DNA of 64,000 bases from assembly GCF_030347395.1 (NCBI RefSeq), contig NZ_CP128170.1:496001-560000 (forward strand), given 5' to 3'. The notes under the pieces were generated by a model that made no database searches, was not told where the DNA came from, and saw nothing but the letters and a program-made list of their open reading frames with translations. Both the position numbers and the translations under genes were made by a program. Positions 19,003 to 27,182 of the stretch are shown piece after piece. The number at the start of each line of letters is the position of its first letter. Position 1 is the stretch's first letter. The stretch is from Microbacterium sp. ET2 (GTDB lineage Bacteria > Actinomycetota > Actinomycetes > Actinomycetales > Microbacteriaceae).

Positions 19003-20076
19003 ATGTCGCACACCCTGCCCCTGCCCGATTTCACCCACGAGCGCGTGGAGGTGATCACGGGGCGGCGGAGCGGTCTGTTCCTCGCCGTGGCCCTGCATTC
19101 CTCCGTGCTCGGTTCCGCGCTCGGCGGCGCGCGGCTGTGGACGTACCCGCACTGGAGCGACGCCCTCGGCGACGCCCTGCGCCTCTCCGCGGCGATGACG
19201 CTGAAGAACGCCGCGGCCGGGCTCGATGCGGGCGGCGGCAAAGCAGTCATCGCCCTCCCCGAGGGGACGATGCTCGACGCCGATCGTCGCCGCGCGGCCT
19301 TCCTCGACCTCGGCGACGCCGTCGAGTCGCTGAACGGCCTGTACCGGACCGCGGAGGACGTCGGCTCCACCACGGAGGACATGCTCACGGTCCGCGAGCG
19401 CACGGAGCACGTCGTCGGCCTCCCCGATGCCGTCGGCGGCTCGGGTGAGCCGGCAGGACCCACGAGCCTCGGTGTCTACGCATCGCTCCAGGCGACGCTC
19501 GAGCGCGTGACCGGCAGTGCGGATGTCGCGGGCCGGCGCATCACGATCTCCGGCCTCGGACAGGTCGGCAGTCGCCTCGCCCTGCGCCTCGCCGCGGAGG
19601 GAGCCGTCCTCACGGTGACCGACGTGAACCCCGCCAAGCGCGACCTCGCCCGCGAGCTGCAGGCATCCTGGAGCGAGCCCGGATTCGAGCACCTCGTGCC
19701 GGCCGACGTCTTCGTGCCCGCGGGGATCGGCGGCATCCTCACCTCCGAGGTGATCGACGACCTCGACACTCAAGCGGTGTGCGGCCCGGCGAACAACCCG
19801 CTGGCCGAGCACGCCGGCGCCGACCGGCTCGCGGCGCGCGGCATCCTCTACGCTCCCGACTTCGTCGTCAACGCCGGCGGGGTGATCTACCTCGACCTCG
19901 AGGCGAAGAAGCTCGGCACGAGGGCGGAGATCATGGACCGGGTCGCCGGCATCGGCGACACCCTCCGCCGCGTGTTCGACGACGCCGCCGAGCGTGGCAT
20001 CACCCCGCTCATGGCCGCCGAGGGTCTCGCCGCGCAGCGGCTGTCCGTCGGCCACCGAGCACCGGCACTGGCCTGA
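19003..20076 (+). CDS. Glu/Leu/Phe/Val dehydrogenase family protein
   Basis: This 357-residue amino-acid dehydrogenase resembles leucine or valine dehydrogenase. It has the N-terminal catalytic segment AAMTLKNAAAGLDAGGGKAVI, with the catalytic Lys in GGGK, an Rossmann motif (ISGLGQVGSRLALRLAAEGAVLTVTDVN) and the C-terminal GPANNPLAE...APDFVVNAGGVI. It would oxidatively deaminate a branched-chain or related amino acid with NAD+. The exact substrate cannot be read from the sequence. GAGGA lies before the ATG, and a 131-base gap upstream holds its promoter. Confidence 0.88.
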   Translation: MSHTLPLPDFTHERVEVITGRRSGLFLAVALHSSVLGSALGGARLWTYPHWSDALGDALRLSAAMTLKNAAAGLDAGGGKAVIALPEGTMLDADRRRAAFLDLGDAVESLNGLYRTAEDVGSTTEDMLTVRERTEHVVGLPDAVGGSGEPAGPTSLGVYASLQATLERVTGSADVAGRRITISGLGQVGSRLALRLAAEGAVLTVTDVNPAKRDLARELQASWSEPGFEHLVPADVFVPAGIGGILTSEVIDDLDTQAVCGPANNPLAEHAGADRLAARGILYAPDFVVNAGGVIYLDLEAKKLGTRAEIMDRVAGIGDTLRRVFDDAAERGITPLMAAEGLAAQRLSVGHRAPALA

Positions 20077-20097
20077 CCCGCGCCCCGCGCGGGCCCG

Positions 20098-20160
20098 CCG
20101 CGACCCGTCAAGAAATGCTGCCTCCTTCGAATCCGAGCAGCAGTTTTTGACGGGTCGCGG
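20098..20160. repeat. Long imperfect inverted repeat (REP-like or terminator)
   Basis: Two 24-base arms (20098-20121 and 20137-20160) are complementary at 22 of 24 positions, with a 15-base spacer containing TTCGAA. The outer part reads CCGCGACCCGTCAAgAAa and its complement. It lies between the dehydrogenase stop and tRNA-Ala. It could end transcription in both directions or be a mobile palindromic repeat; a long AAA/TTT stretch sits inside the stem rather than after it. Confidence 0.75.
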
Positions 20161-20183
20161 CAGATGCTGCCGTCGAACGAAAG

Positions 20184-20210
20184 AAGAGCCCGCCCTGCGG
20201 GCGAGCTCTT
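20184..20210 (-). terminator. Hairpin terminator after tRNA-Ala
   Basis: AAGAGC and GCTCTT arms enclose a CGCCC/GGGCG stem with a TGC loop. On the minus strand it is followed by CTTCTTTCGTT, just past the tRNA 3' end. Confidence 0.6.
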
Positions 20211-20217
20211 CTCGGAT

Positions 20218-20293
20218 TGGTGGACCTGAGGGGATTCGAACCCCTGACCTCTTCATTGCGAACGAAGCGCGCTACCAACTGCGCCACAGGCCC
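20218..20293 (-). tRNA. tRNA-Ala (anticodon CGC)
   Basis: The cloverleaf has acceptor arm GGGCCTG/CAGGTCC with the G3-U70 pair that marks alanine tRNAs. The D arm is GCGC...GCGC, the anticodon loop TTCGCAA gives anticodon CGC, and the T arm is AGGGG-TTCGAAT-CCCCT. The CCA end is encoded (20218-20220). Confidence 0.95.
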
Positions 20294-20358
20294 GAGAACC
20301 TCCGTTACATTATCACCCTCGTCGGGCAGCCGACGAATGCGGCCGGTCGCTTGGGCGG

Positions 20359-21258
20359 TCAGGCGCCGGCGGCGCGACGCTCGAGCAGCCGACGGACGTG
20401 ATCCTCGATCTCGGCATCGTCGACATAGCCCATCCGGGCGAAGTCCGGACCCGCCTGCGCGGCGCGCGCCGCGCGCGCAACCTCGATCGACGGGGGCCGC
20501 TGAGCTTCTGCGCGCATCCGCGCCGCCTCGGCGACCGCGGCTTGACGGAGCTCCTCGCGGGCATCCTCGACATCGCGCACAGCAGCGGCCTGCGAGCCGG
20601 CCGACACGGTGAGCGGCTTCGGCAGCTCGCGCGGCGCCCATGCCGTCCGTTGGCGGGCCGCCGGCAGCGCGACATCCTGGACAACCGGCGCCTGACGGAC
20701 GGCAGGAGCAACGGATGCCGCGGACCGGCGTGCCACGCGAGCGGCGACACGGGCCATCTGCGCCAGGACCGCGAGAGACACAACGACGAGGCTCAGACCG
20801 CCGATGAGTGCGCCGACCGCTCCGGTCGCGACGGTCAGCCACGCGCCCCATCCGGCGAGACCCAGCCCGCCCAGACCCAGCGACGTCGCGACGAGCCGCA
20901 CGCGGCGACGAGCGCGAGCCTGCCGGGCTTCCGGAGCCGCCTTGGCTGCGGCCTTCTCGGCGCGTGCCCGTTCGAGATCGATGCGGGCCTGCTCGAGTGC
21001 GGCCTCCTCGCGTTCGGCCATCGCGCGCTTCGCGAGTTTCTGCTGCGCTGTTGCCGTACGGGCGGACAGCTCAAGGCGGACCTCGGCCGGCGTCTCACTC
21101 GTCTCGGCGAGGACGCGCAGAGCCTGGTTCAGACGGACGGCGTTCCGCTCCGCAGCGTCGAACTGACGACGGCTGTGCCATGAGGGCAGGAGGTAGACCA
21201 TCCACAGCAGCACCGCCACGAGCACGATCACCCCGCCGCCCAGCACCTGTCCGCCCAT
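20359..21258 (-). CDS. Hypothetical membrane protein with coiled-coil segment
   Basis: This 299-residue protein is of unknown function. An N-terminal membrane segment (LGGGVIVLVAVLLWMVYLLP) is followed by a charged, Ala/Glu/Arg-rich helix likely to be coiled coil (about residues 60-115). Two further hydrophobic segments follow (SLGLGGLGLAGWGAWL and TGAVGALIGGLSLVVVSLAVLA), then a long polar tail. The start at 21258 has a TACCGT box seven bases upstream. I see no catalytic motif. Confidence 0.75.
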   Translation of the reverse strand: MGGQVLGGGVIVLVAVLLWMVYLLPSWHSRRQFDAAERNAVRLNQALRVLAETSETPAEVRLELSARTATAQQKLAKRAMAEREEAALEQARIDLERARAEKAAAKAAPEARQARARRRVRLVATSLGLGGLGLAGWGAWLTVATGAVGALIGGLSLVVVSLAVLAQMARVAARVARRSAASVAPAVRQAPVVQDVALPAARQRTAWAPRELPKPLTVSAGSQAAAVRDVEDAREELRQAAVAEAARMRAEAQRPPSIEVARAARAAQAGPDFARMGYVDDAEIEDHVRRLLERRAAGA

Positions 21259-21265
21259 GCGCCTA

Positions 21266-21271
21266 ACGGTA
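21266..21271 (-). promoter_or_regulatory. -10 box (TACCGT) of a leaderless transcript
   Basis: TACCGT lies seven bases before the minus-strand ATG at 21258. Confidence 0.45.
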
Positions 21272-21318
21272 TGCGACGGTGGCACCCGTTCCCGGCAAGG
21301 CGGTTGCGTGTCGTCGCC

Positions 21319-22185
21319 TCAAATCTGCGCGAGGGTGGGCAACACCTCATCGGCCAACCGCGCCACCTGGCCCACCGGGTCGGCCGGGCGCACCCCGAGA
21401 ACCACCTGTGTGATGCCGAGCGCAGAAAGCTTCTCCATCTGCGTGAAGAACCCGGGGTCGTGCGGATCCGAGAAGGCACTCACCACCGTCTTCTCGATGG
21501 CGTCGTAGTCGGTGCCGAGACGCTCGCAATGACCGCGCAGGACGTCGAGCAGGTGGGCGACGCGCTCAGGGTCATCGGTCGTGAGGTTCACGATCTGGGC
21601 GTACTGCGCCACCAGCCGCAGGGTCTTCCGCTCGCCCTGGCCGCCGATCATGATCGGCGGGTGCGGCCGCTGGATGGGCTGCGGGCTCGACAGGGTCTCC
21701 GCAAGCTCGTAGTGGGTGCCCCGGTAGGGCCCGTTGTCATCGCTCCACATCTGCTGGGCGATCTGCAGTGTCTCCTCGAGCCGCTCGAAACGTTCTGCGA
21801 TGGGCGGGTAGGGCACTCCCAGCCCGTGGTGCTCGCGGTCGTACCAGGCGGCCCCGATCCCGAGCATCGCGCGACCCGTGCTCAGCACATCGAGGGTCGT
21901 GACGATCTTCGCCAGCAGACCGGGATAGCGGTAGGTGACCCCGGTGACGAGCGGACCGATCCGCATCGTATGGGTGTGAGCCGCGACGAACCCCAGGGTC
22001 GTATAGGCCTCGAGCATCGGCTCTTCCGCCGGGGCGACTCGCTCCATCTGGAACCAGTGGTCCATGACGGTGAACTGCGAGAACCCGCCCTGTTCGGCGG
22101 TTCGAGCGGTGCGAGAGAGCACATCGGGGATGGTGTCGGGCGCGCCGGGGATCGAGAAATTCCAGAAGTGGAAACCTGCCTGCAT
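21319..22185 (-). CDS. LLM-class F420-dependent oxidoreductase
   Basis: This 288-residue protein has the luciferase-like monooxygenase fold pattern: FTVMDHWFQ near the N-terminus, LVTGVTYRYPGLLAKIVTTLDVLSTGRA, LGIGAAWYDREHHGLG and PIMIGGQGERKTLRLVAQYA. These match the F420-dependent actinobacterial subgroup; the substrate is unknown. The start at 22185 has a TAGCGT box six bases upstream and no Shine-Dalgarno. The space from 22186 to 22378 holds no gene. Confidence 0.88.
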   Translation of the reverse strand: MQAGFHFWNFSIPGAPDTIPDVLSRTARTAEQGGFSQFTVMDHWFQMERVAPAEEPMLEAYTTLGFVAAHTHTMRIGPLVTGVTYRYPGLLAKIVTTLDVLSTGRAMLGIGAAWYDREHHGLGVPYPPIAERFERLEETLQIAQQMWSDDNGPYRGTHYELAETLSSPQPIQRPHPPIMIGGQGERKTLRLVAQYAQIVNLTTDDPERVAHLLDVLRGHCERLGTDYDAIEKTVVSAFSDPHDPGFFTQMEKLSALGITQVVLGVRPADPVGQVARLADEVLPTLAQI

Positions 22186-22191
22186 GGCGCC

Positions 22192-22197
22192 ACGCTA
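22192..22197 (-). promoter_or_regulatory. -10 box (TAGCGT) of a leaderless transcript
   Basis: TAGCGT lies six bases before the minus-strand ATG at 22185. Confidence 0.5.
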
Positions 22198-22378
22198 CGA
22201 CGGCAGGGCGGCATGCGGGCCGGGTTTCGAAGAGTTTCCCCAGACGTTCACCGTCGGCGAAACGAATCAGGCGGACCCACGGTCGCAGGATCGGTTCGTG
22301 TGCCGCACTCCACAGTACGACGCACCCGCAGGTACGCCGCACTGCGCGGTACGCCCCGAGCACCAGCTCGCCGATCGC

Positions 22379-23749
22379 TCAGAAGGGTGCGGGTTCGTAG
22401 GGGTTGTCGGTGGGTTCGTCGGTGATCCGGAACTCCAGACCCGGGTTCGTCCACTTCGCCCACAGATCATCCGGGAGATCCTCTTCCGGGGTGAAGTGCA
22501 CCCCGTGACCGGGTGGGTTGTCGGTGTAGATCCGCCCGGTGGGTGAGGTCCACTCCATCACTCCACCGGGGAGTTGTCGGACTTTCCAGGCGGTGAACTG
22601 TTTCATGCTGTGGTGTCTTTGGCACAGGCAGCAGAGGTTGCAGATCTCGGTTTTCCCGCCGAGGGCGGCGTCGTGGTTGTGGTCGACTTCGCATTTGCGG
22701 GCGGGCATGCGGCATCCGGGCCACCGGCAGTGTTTGTCCCTGCCTTTCAGGAATCGGTCCATCGGTTTGGTGCGCTGGTAGGTGTCCACCGCCATCGTCA
22801 ACCCGGTGATCGGGTGGGTCAGCAGCCGCTCCCACGTCCCGTGACTGTTGCCTGCGAGCAGCCGGGCGGTCTTCGCGTCGATGGGTCCGACCCCGGCGAG
22901 GTCGCAGGGGACGTCGCTTCGTCCCATGAGGGCCATGACGGGGATCACGACCTGCACCTTCGCCGTGATCGCCCCGAGCCCTCCCGGCTGGTCGCCGGTG
23001 GGGTCGATCGCGGGAGTGGAGGTGAGGAGCATGTCGGTGAACAGGTCGGCCCGGACCTCGTCCAGGGACCGGGTGTCGCCCGATCCCGGTTCCCGGGCGG
23101 CGATGACCTCATTCGCCTGGTCGGTGACCCGCTGGAAGATCCCCTCGATCAGCACCGTGGAATGCACAGACCGCAACTCCGACATCCCCTCCCCGATCGA
23201 GTACCGGACGATCTTCCGCTGCCGGAACGCCTCCCCATGCCGTTCGGTGAGCGACCTGGGGTGCATCCGCTCGGCGATGATCTCCAAATCCGCACGAGCC
23301 CGCCCGGGGGTCTCGTCCAGGCAGATCTCCGCAGCGAGCTGATCGAACTCGCCCTTCAGCTCCAGCGGCAGCCGCCGGCCGACGTCCTCGACCACCGCGA
23401 CATGCGCGCGGGTGATCAGACCGTCCTCCAGGCAGTGCACCGTCGCCGGGTAGTCGTTCACCAACGCGAACGCACTATCGATCTGGCGCTGCACCGACCG
23501 GTCCGAGAGCCGCACCGCTGCGGCGATCTCGGCCGCGACACCCCGGAGCGCCATGTCCCGGTCTCGCACCACCGCCGACGACCCCTCGGCCAGCCGTGCG
23601 GCGAACGCGCCCGCCTCAGCCAGCGCACGCGTCTGCTCCGCCTCCGCCGCGGCAAGCGCCTCTTGAGCGGCTTCCACCCGCGTGAGCACGCCAGTCAGCT
23701 CAACCCGGTCCTCCTCACTGAGGAGGGTGAGCCGCGGGTTCGAACGCAT
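22379..23749 (-). CDS. DUF222 domain / HNH endonuclease (13E12-type repeat protein)
   Basis: This 456-residue protein has an N-terminal helical DUF222 region (residues about 10-290) and a C-terminal HNH nuclease motif: CRWPGCRMPARKCEVDHNHD, then LCCLCQRHHSMKQ. Actinobacteria often carry several copies, and they are suspected mobile or defence-related nucleases without a proven role. Family members usually start near the conserved N-terminal helix. The ATG at 23749 is chosen over a start 34 codons upstream, although its ribosome site is weak. Confidence 0.88.
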   Translation of the reverse strand: MRSNPRLTLLSEEDRVELTGVLTRVEAAQEALAAAEAEQTRALAEAGAFAARLAEGSSAVVRDRDMALRGVAAEIAAAVRLSDRSVQRQIDSAFALVNDYPATVHCLEDGLITRAHVAVVEDVGRRLPLELKGEFDQLAAEICLDETPGRARADLEIIAERMHPRSLTERHGEAFRQRKIVRYSIGEGMSELRSVHSTVLIEGIFQRVTDQANEVIAAREPGSGDTRSLDEVRADLFTDMLLTSTPAIDPTGDQPGGLGAITAKVQVVIPVMALMGRSDVPCDLAGVGPIDAKTARLLAGNSHGTWERLLTHPITGLTMAVDTYQRTKPMDRFLKGRDKHCRWPGCRMPARKCEVDHNHDAALGGKTEICNLCCLCQRHHSMKQFTAWKVRQLPGGVMEWTSPTGRIYTDNPPGHGVHFTPEEDLPDDLWAKWTNPGLEFRITDEPTDNPYEPAPF

Positions 23750-23890
23750 GTATGAAGCATCCCACCCACCTCCGACATTCGACGTCGAAACCTTGAACCA
23801 CAGGTTGAAGCAGATCGGCGACGGCAGGGGCGGCATCGGGACACCATGCACGCCGTGGGCGGAGGCGGCACGAACCGCAGGCGATCCGGA

Positions 23891-24520
23891 TCAGGCGTGC
23901 AGCCGATCCGCCGGCGGAATCGTCGCCGCGTCCTGCGGCACCCGCCCCTCGACCCAGCGAGCGAGCACGCCGCCCGGCACCTCCTCGCGCACCAGCGCGA
24001 AGCAGTAGTGGTCGCGCCAGTCACCGTCGATGTGGATGTACCGGCGCCGGAGACCCTCGTAACGGAACCCGAGCTTCTCCACGATCCGCAGACTCGCCCG
24101 ATTCTCGGGCCGGATGCAGATCTCCATCCGGTGCAGCCGCGCCTCGGTGAAGCACACGTCGGTCGCGAGCGCCACGGCGGTGGGCGTGATCCCGCGTCCC
24201 GCGAAGCGTTCGCTCACCCAGTACCCGATGGTGGCGGTCGCCAGCGAACCCCGCGCGATGCCCCACACATTGAGCTGACCGGCGATCTCACCGTTGTACT
24301 CCATGACGAAGGGGACGCCGGTGCCGTCACGGTACTGCTGCAGCAGCCGGCGGATGCCCGAGCGCATGTCGAACGAGACCGGACCGTCAGGACTGGTGGC
24401 CTCCCACGGCCGCAGCCACGACCGGTTGCTCAGCAGCTCGTTCTGCACGACCCGCGCGTCGCGCTGGCGGATGAGCCGGATCGCGATCGGGCCGTGGTGA
24501 CGAGGGGCTGACAGGTCCAC
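23891..24520 (-). CDS. GNAT acetyltransferase, RimJ/RimL type
   Basis: This 209-residue N-acetyltransferase contains TATIGYWVSERFAGRGITPTAV (acetyl-CoA binding loop) and RMEICIRPENRASLRIVEKLGFRYEG, as in enzymes acetylating ribosomal protein N-termini. Its target is unknown. The GTG start has a GAGGGGGG stretch just upstream. It lies 36 bases after galU in the same direction and could be co-transcribed with it. Confidence 0.85.
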   Translation of the reverse strand: MDLSAPRHHGPIAIRLIRQRDARVVQNELLSNRSWLRPWEATSPDGPVSFDMRSGIRRLLQQYRDGTGVPFVMEYNGEIAGQLNVWGIARGSLATATIGYWVSERFAGRGITPTAVALATDVCFTEARLHRMEICIRPENRASLRIVEKLGFRYEGLRRRYIHIDGDWRDHYCFALVREEVPGGVLARWVEGRVPQDAATIPPADRLHA

Positions 24521-24556
24521 ACACCCCCCTCGCTACGGCGATGGCGCCGTGTCAGG

Positions 24557-25444
24557 TCACAGCTTCGCCGCGAACTCCTTGAACCAGGGACGCAACTCCG
24601 GACCGAGGTCATCTCGGTCGGCGGCGAGCTGCACGATGGCCTTGATGTAGTCCACTCTATCGCCGGTGTCGTAGCGCCGGCCACGGAAGACCACGCCGTA
24701 GACGCCCGGTCCCTCGGGGTCGGCAGCCATCTCCTGGAGGGCGTCGGTCAGCTGGATCTCGCCGCCCTTGCCGGGCTCGGTGCGCTCGAGGATCTCGAAC
24801 ACCGACGGCGAGAGCACGTAGCGCCCGATGATCGCGAGATTCGAGGGCGCGTCCTCCTTCGCGGGCTTCTCGACCAGCCCCGTGACCTTCACGACACCGT
24901 CGTCGTCGGTCGCTTCGACCGCGGCGGCGCCGTAGAGGTGGATGGAGTCGGGATCGACCTCCATGAGCGCCACGATCGCCGCGCCACGCTTGGTGTGCTC
25001 GTCGAGCATCTTGGTCAGCAGCGGATCGCGCTCATCGATGAGGTCGTCACCCAGGAGAACGGCGAAGGGGTGGTCGCCCACGTGCGCCCTGGCACGCAGG
25101 ACCGCGTGACCGAGACCCTTCGGCTCGCCCTGGCGGACGAAGTGGATGTCGGCAAGGTCGCTGGAGTGCTGCACCTTCGCGAGCTTGGAGTGGTCACCCT
25201 TTCGCTCGAGCGTGGATTCCAGCTCGGGAACCGAGTCGAAGTGGTTCGACAGGTTGTTCTTGTTCCGCCCGATGATGATCAGCACGTCGTCGATGCCGGC
25301 CGCGGTGGCTTCCTCGACGACGTATTGGATCGCCGGTTTGTCGACGACGGGGAGCATCTCCTTGGGCATCGCCTTGGTGGCCGGAAGGAAACGCGTTCCG
25401 AGTCCAGCGGCGGGAATCACGGCTTTGAAAGAGCTACGAGGCAC
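24557..25444 (-). CDS. galU: UTP--glucose-1-phosphate uridylyltransferase
   Basis: GalU makes UDP-glucose from UTP and glucose-1-phosphate. The 295-residue protein has the nucleotidyltransferase signature AAGLGTRFLPATKAMPKEML, then VVDKPAIQYVVEEA, and a GDDLI metal site. The GTG at 25444 is chosen because TACAAT lies seven bases upstream, which also argues against the longer frame from 25483. Confidence 0.95.
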   Translation of the reverse strand: MPRSSFKAVIPAAGLGTRFLPATKAMPKEMLPVVDKPAIQYVVEEATAAGIDDVLIIIGRNKNNLSNHFDSVPELESTLERKGDHSKLAKVQHSSDLADIHFVRQGEPKGLGHAVLRARAHVGDHPFAVLLGDDLIDERDPLLTKMLDEHTKRGAAIVALMEVDPDSIHLYGAAAVEATDDDGVVKVTGLVEKPAKEDAPSNLAIIGRYVLSPSVFEILERTEPGKGGEIQLTDALQEMAADPEGPGVYGVVFRGRRYDTGDRVDYIKAIVQLAADRDDLGPELRPWFKEFAAKL

Positions 25445-25451
25445 GCCCCCG

Positions 25452-25457
25452 ATTGTA
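25452..25457 (-). promoter_or_regulatory. -10 box (TACAAT) of leaderless galU
   Basis: TACAAT, a near-consensus -10 box, lies seven bases before the minus-strand GTG at 25444. Confidence 0.6.
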
Positions 25458-25524
25458 GGGGGTGGATGTTTCCGGGAAAGCACGAGCCGGGCCCGATCGC
25501 CGCGCTTCGCCAGGGCCGTCCGCC

Positions 25525-25530
25525 TAAGAT
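25525..25530 (+). promoter_or_regulatory. -10 box (TAAGAT) of the cyclo-ligase gene
   Basis: TAAGAT lies six bases before the ATG at 25537. It is divergent from the galU promoter 67 bases away. Confidence 0.55.
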
Positions 25531-25536
25531 CGACCC

Positions 25537-26133
25537 ATGTCAGACGCGATCGCCGATGCCAAACGGGCGCTCCGCGCCGACCTGCGTGAGCGCCGGAACC
25601 TGATGTCGTCGGCCGCTCGGGAAACCGCAGAACAAGGCATCGCCGCGCAGCTGGACGCCCTGGTCGAGCGCTTCGGTGTCCGGTCGATGTCGTGCTTCCT
25701 CTCCACGACGACCGAGCCGGGTACGCGGCGATTCGTGTCCGAGGCGGTGCGCCGCGGCATCCGGGTGCTCCTCCCGATCACCCGCACCGACGGGCTGCTC
25801 GACTGGGCGGTCGCCACGCCCGACCTCGACATCGCCGAGGGGATGTTCGGCCTGCCCGAACCGGTCGGCGATGTACTCGGCCCCATCGCCGTCAACGACG
25901 TCGACCTCCTCGTCATCCCTGCGGCTGCCGTCGGACAGGACGGGATCCGCCTCGGCTGGGGTCGGGGGTTCTTCGACAAGACGATCGGGTCGATGGAGCG
26001 CTGCCCTCCGGTCTACGCCGTCATCTACGACACCGAGCTGCTCGACGAGGTGCCGCGCGACGTGCACGACCAGCCGGTGACGGGTGTGGTCACTCCGACG
26101 CGTACGATCGATCTCGCGCCCGCCCGACGCTGA
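25537..26133 (+). CDS. 5-formyltetrahydrofolate cyclo-ligase
   Basis: This 198-residue enzyme converts 5-formyl-THF to 5,10-methenyl-THF using ATP. It starts with the basic N-terminal helix typical of the family (AKRALRADLRERRNLMS) and carries the ATP-binding loop LGWGRGFFDKTI and the preceding VIPAAAVGQDG. The leaderless -10 box fixes the ATG. It probably shares a transcript with the zinc-ribbon gene 32 bases downstream. Confidence 0.9.
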   Translation: MSDAIADAKRALRADLRERRNLMSSAARETAEQGIAAQLDALVERFGVRSMSCFLSTTTEPGTRRFVSEAVRRGIRVLLPITRTDGLLDWAVATPDLDIAEGMFGLPEPVGDVLGPIAVNDVDLLVIPAAAVGQDGIRLGWGRGFFDKTIGSMERCPPVYAVIYDTELLDEVPRDVHDQPVTGVVTPTRTIDLAPARR

Positions 26134-26165
26134 CCCCCGGCGCACCCCTGACGAAAGACACCGCC

Positions 26166-26492
26166 ATGCCCACCTACGCCTACGCCTGCAAGCAGTGCGG
26201 GCACCGTTTCGACGCCGTGCAGTCCTTCGCCGACCCGGCCCTGACGACCTGCCCCGAGTGCGAGGGACCGCTGCGCAAGGAGTACGGCTCGATCGGCGTC
26301 ACCTTCAACGGCTCGGGTTTCTACCGCACCGACTCGCGTGCCGGCGGCGGCGAGGGCTCCAAGAGCGAGGGCACCAGAAGCGAGAAAAAGAAGAGTGAGA
26401 GCGCACCGGCGAGTTCCGGTGGCGAATCGAGCGGGTCTTCGACATCATCGAAGTTCGAGGCGAAGGCCTCCCCCGCGTCCAGCGGTTCGTAG
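26166..26492 (+). CDS. FmdB-family zinc-ribbon protein
   Basis: This 108-residue protein has the FmdB regulatory zinc ribbon at its N-terminus (MPTYAYACKQCGHRF...TTCPECEG, two CxxC pairs), then GVTFNGSGFYRTD. A low-complexity Ser/Gly/Lys-rich tail makes up the last 50 residues. It is a conserved companion of cyclo-ligase and mscL genes in actinobacteria. Its role is unknown. Confidence 0.88.
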   Translation: MPTYAYACKQCGHRFDAVQSFADPALTTCPECEGPLRKEYGSIGVTFNGSGFYRTDSRAGGGEGSKSEGTRSEKKKSESAPASSGGESSGSSTSSKFEAKASPASSGS

Positions 26493-26528
26493 CCCGGCGG
26501 TGGCCGGCGACATCGGAAGGCAGCATCG

Positions 26529-26969
26529 ATGATCAAAGGCTTCAAGGAGTTCATCCTCCGCGGGAATGTGATCGACCTCGCGGTCGCCGTCGTGATCGGC
26601 GCTGCGTTCACCGGCATCGTCAACGCGATCGTCTCCGGTCTGATCAACCCGTTGATCGCCTTGATCTTCCAGGCCGAGAGCCTCAACGACGTCGTCATCG
26701 CCATCCCGAACATCCGGGGCACGACCACCGACTTCGGCATCGGCCTCATCATCGGCGCGGTGATCAACTTCCTCGCCGTCGCCGTGGTGGTCTACTTCGT
26801 CTTCGTCATGCCGATGAACCACTGGAAGAAGCGCCAGGAGGCACGCGCCGGGACGGCGACCGAGGCCGCAGCCGACCCCGTGCCGACCGAGCAGGAGCTG
26901 CTCATGCAGATCCGCGACCTGCTCGCGTCGCAGCCCGGCACCGGTTCGACCCGCACCCCGACCCCGTAG
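26529..26969 (+). CDS. mscL: Large-conductance mechanosensitive channel
   Basis: MscL opens under membrane tension to release solutes on osmotic downshock. The 146-residue protein has the N-terminal amphipathic helix MIKGFKEFILRGNVIDLAV, the first membrane helix with VVIGAAFTGIVNAIV, a periplasmic loop, a second membrane helix (IGAVINFLAVAVVVYFVFV) and a cytoplasmic helix. GGAAGG lies upstream of the ATG. It converges on a small gene 15 bases away. Confidence 0.95.
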   Translation: MIKGFKEFILRGNVIDLAVAVVIGAAFTGIVNAIVSGLINPLIALIFQAESLNDVVIAIPNIRGTTTDFGIGLIIGAVINFLAVAVVVYFVFVMPMNHWKKRQEARAGTATEAAADPVPTEQELLMQIRDLLASQPGTGSTRTPTP

Positions 26970-26983
26970 GCGCCGGGCCCCGC

Positions 26984-27178
26984 TCAATAGTGGGGCGGCT
27001 TCTCGCGCAGCATCCGTTCGTCATTCGGCCCGGAAAGAGCATCGGATGCCGCCGGCGCGGCGTCTTCGCTCTCGTCCGCACTCGCGGGCTCGGCCACCGT
27101 GTCGGGCGCGGGCGTCAGCCGCGCTCGTCGCGACCCGGGAACCCGTTCGATGCGCTGGCGGGGCTGGTCCTCGGGCAT
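26984..27178 (-). CDS. Small conserved-type hypothetical protein (64 aa)
   Basis: This 64-residue acidic, Pro/Ala-rich protein starts MPEDQPRQRIERVPGSRR and ends PNDERMLREKPPHY. It starts four bases after the stop of the large helicase-like gene, so it is probably translated from the same mRNA. Its disordered composition and charged C-terminus give no functional hint. Confidence 0.6.
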   Translation of the reverse strand: MPEDQPRQRIERVPGSRRARLTPAPDTVAEPASADESEDAAPAASDALSGPNDERMLREKPPHY

Positions 27179-27182
27179 CGAC

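Noticed and set aside
22316..22360. GTACGmCGCAC-like units between the LLM gene and the HNH gene
   Set aside because: The three units are short and imperfect, too weak to call a repeat or an operator.
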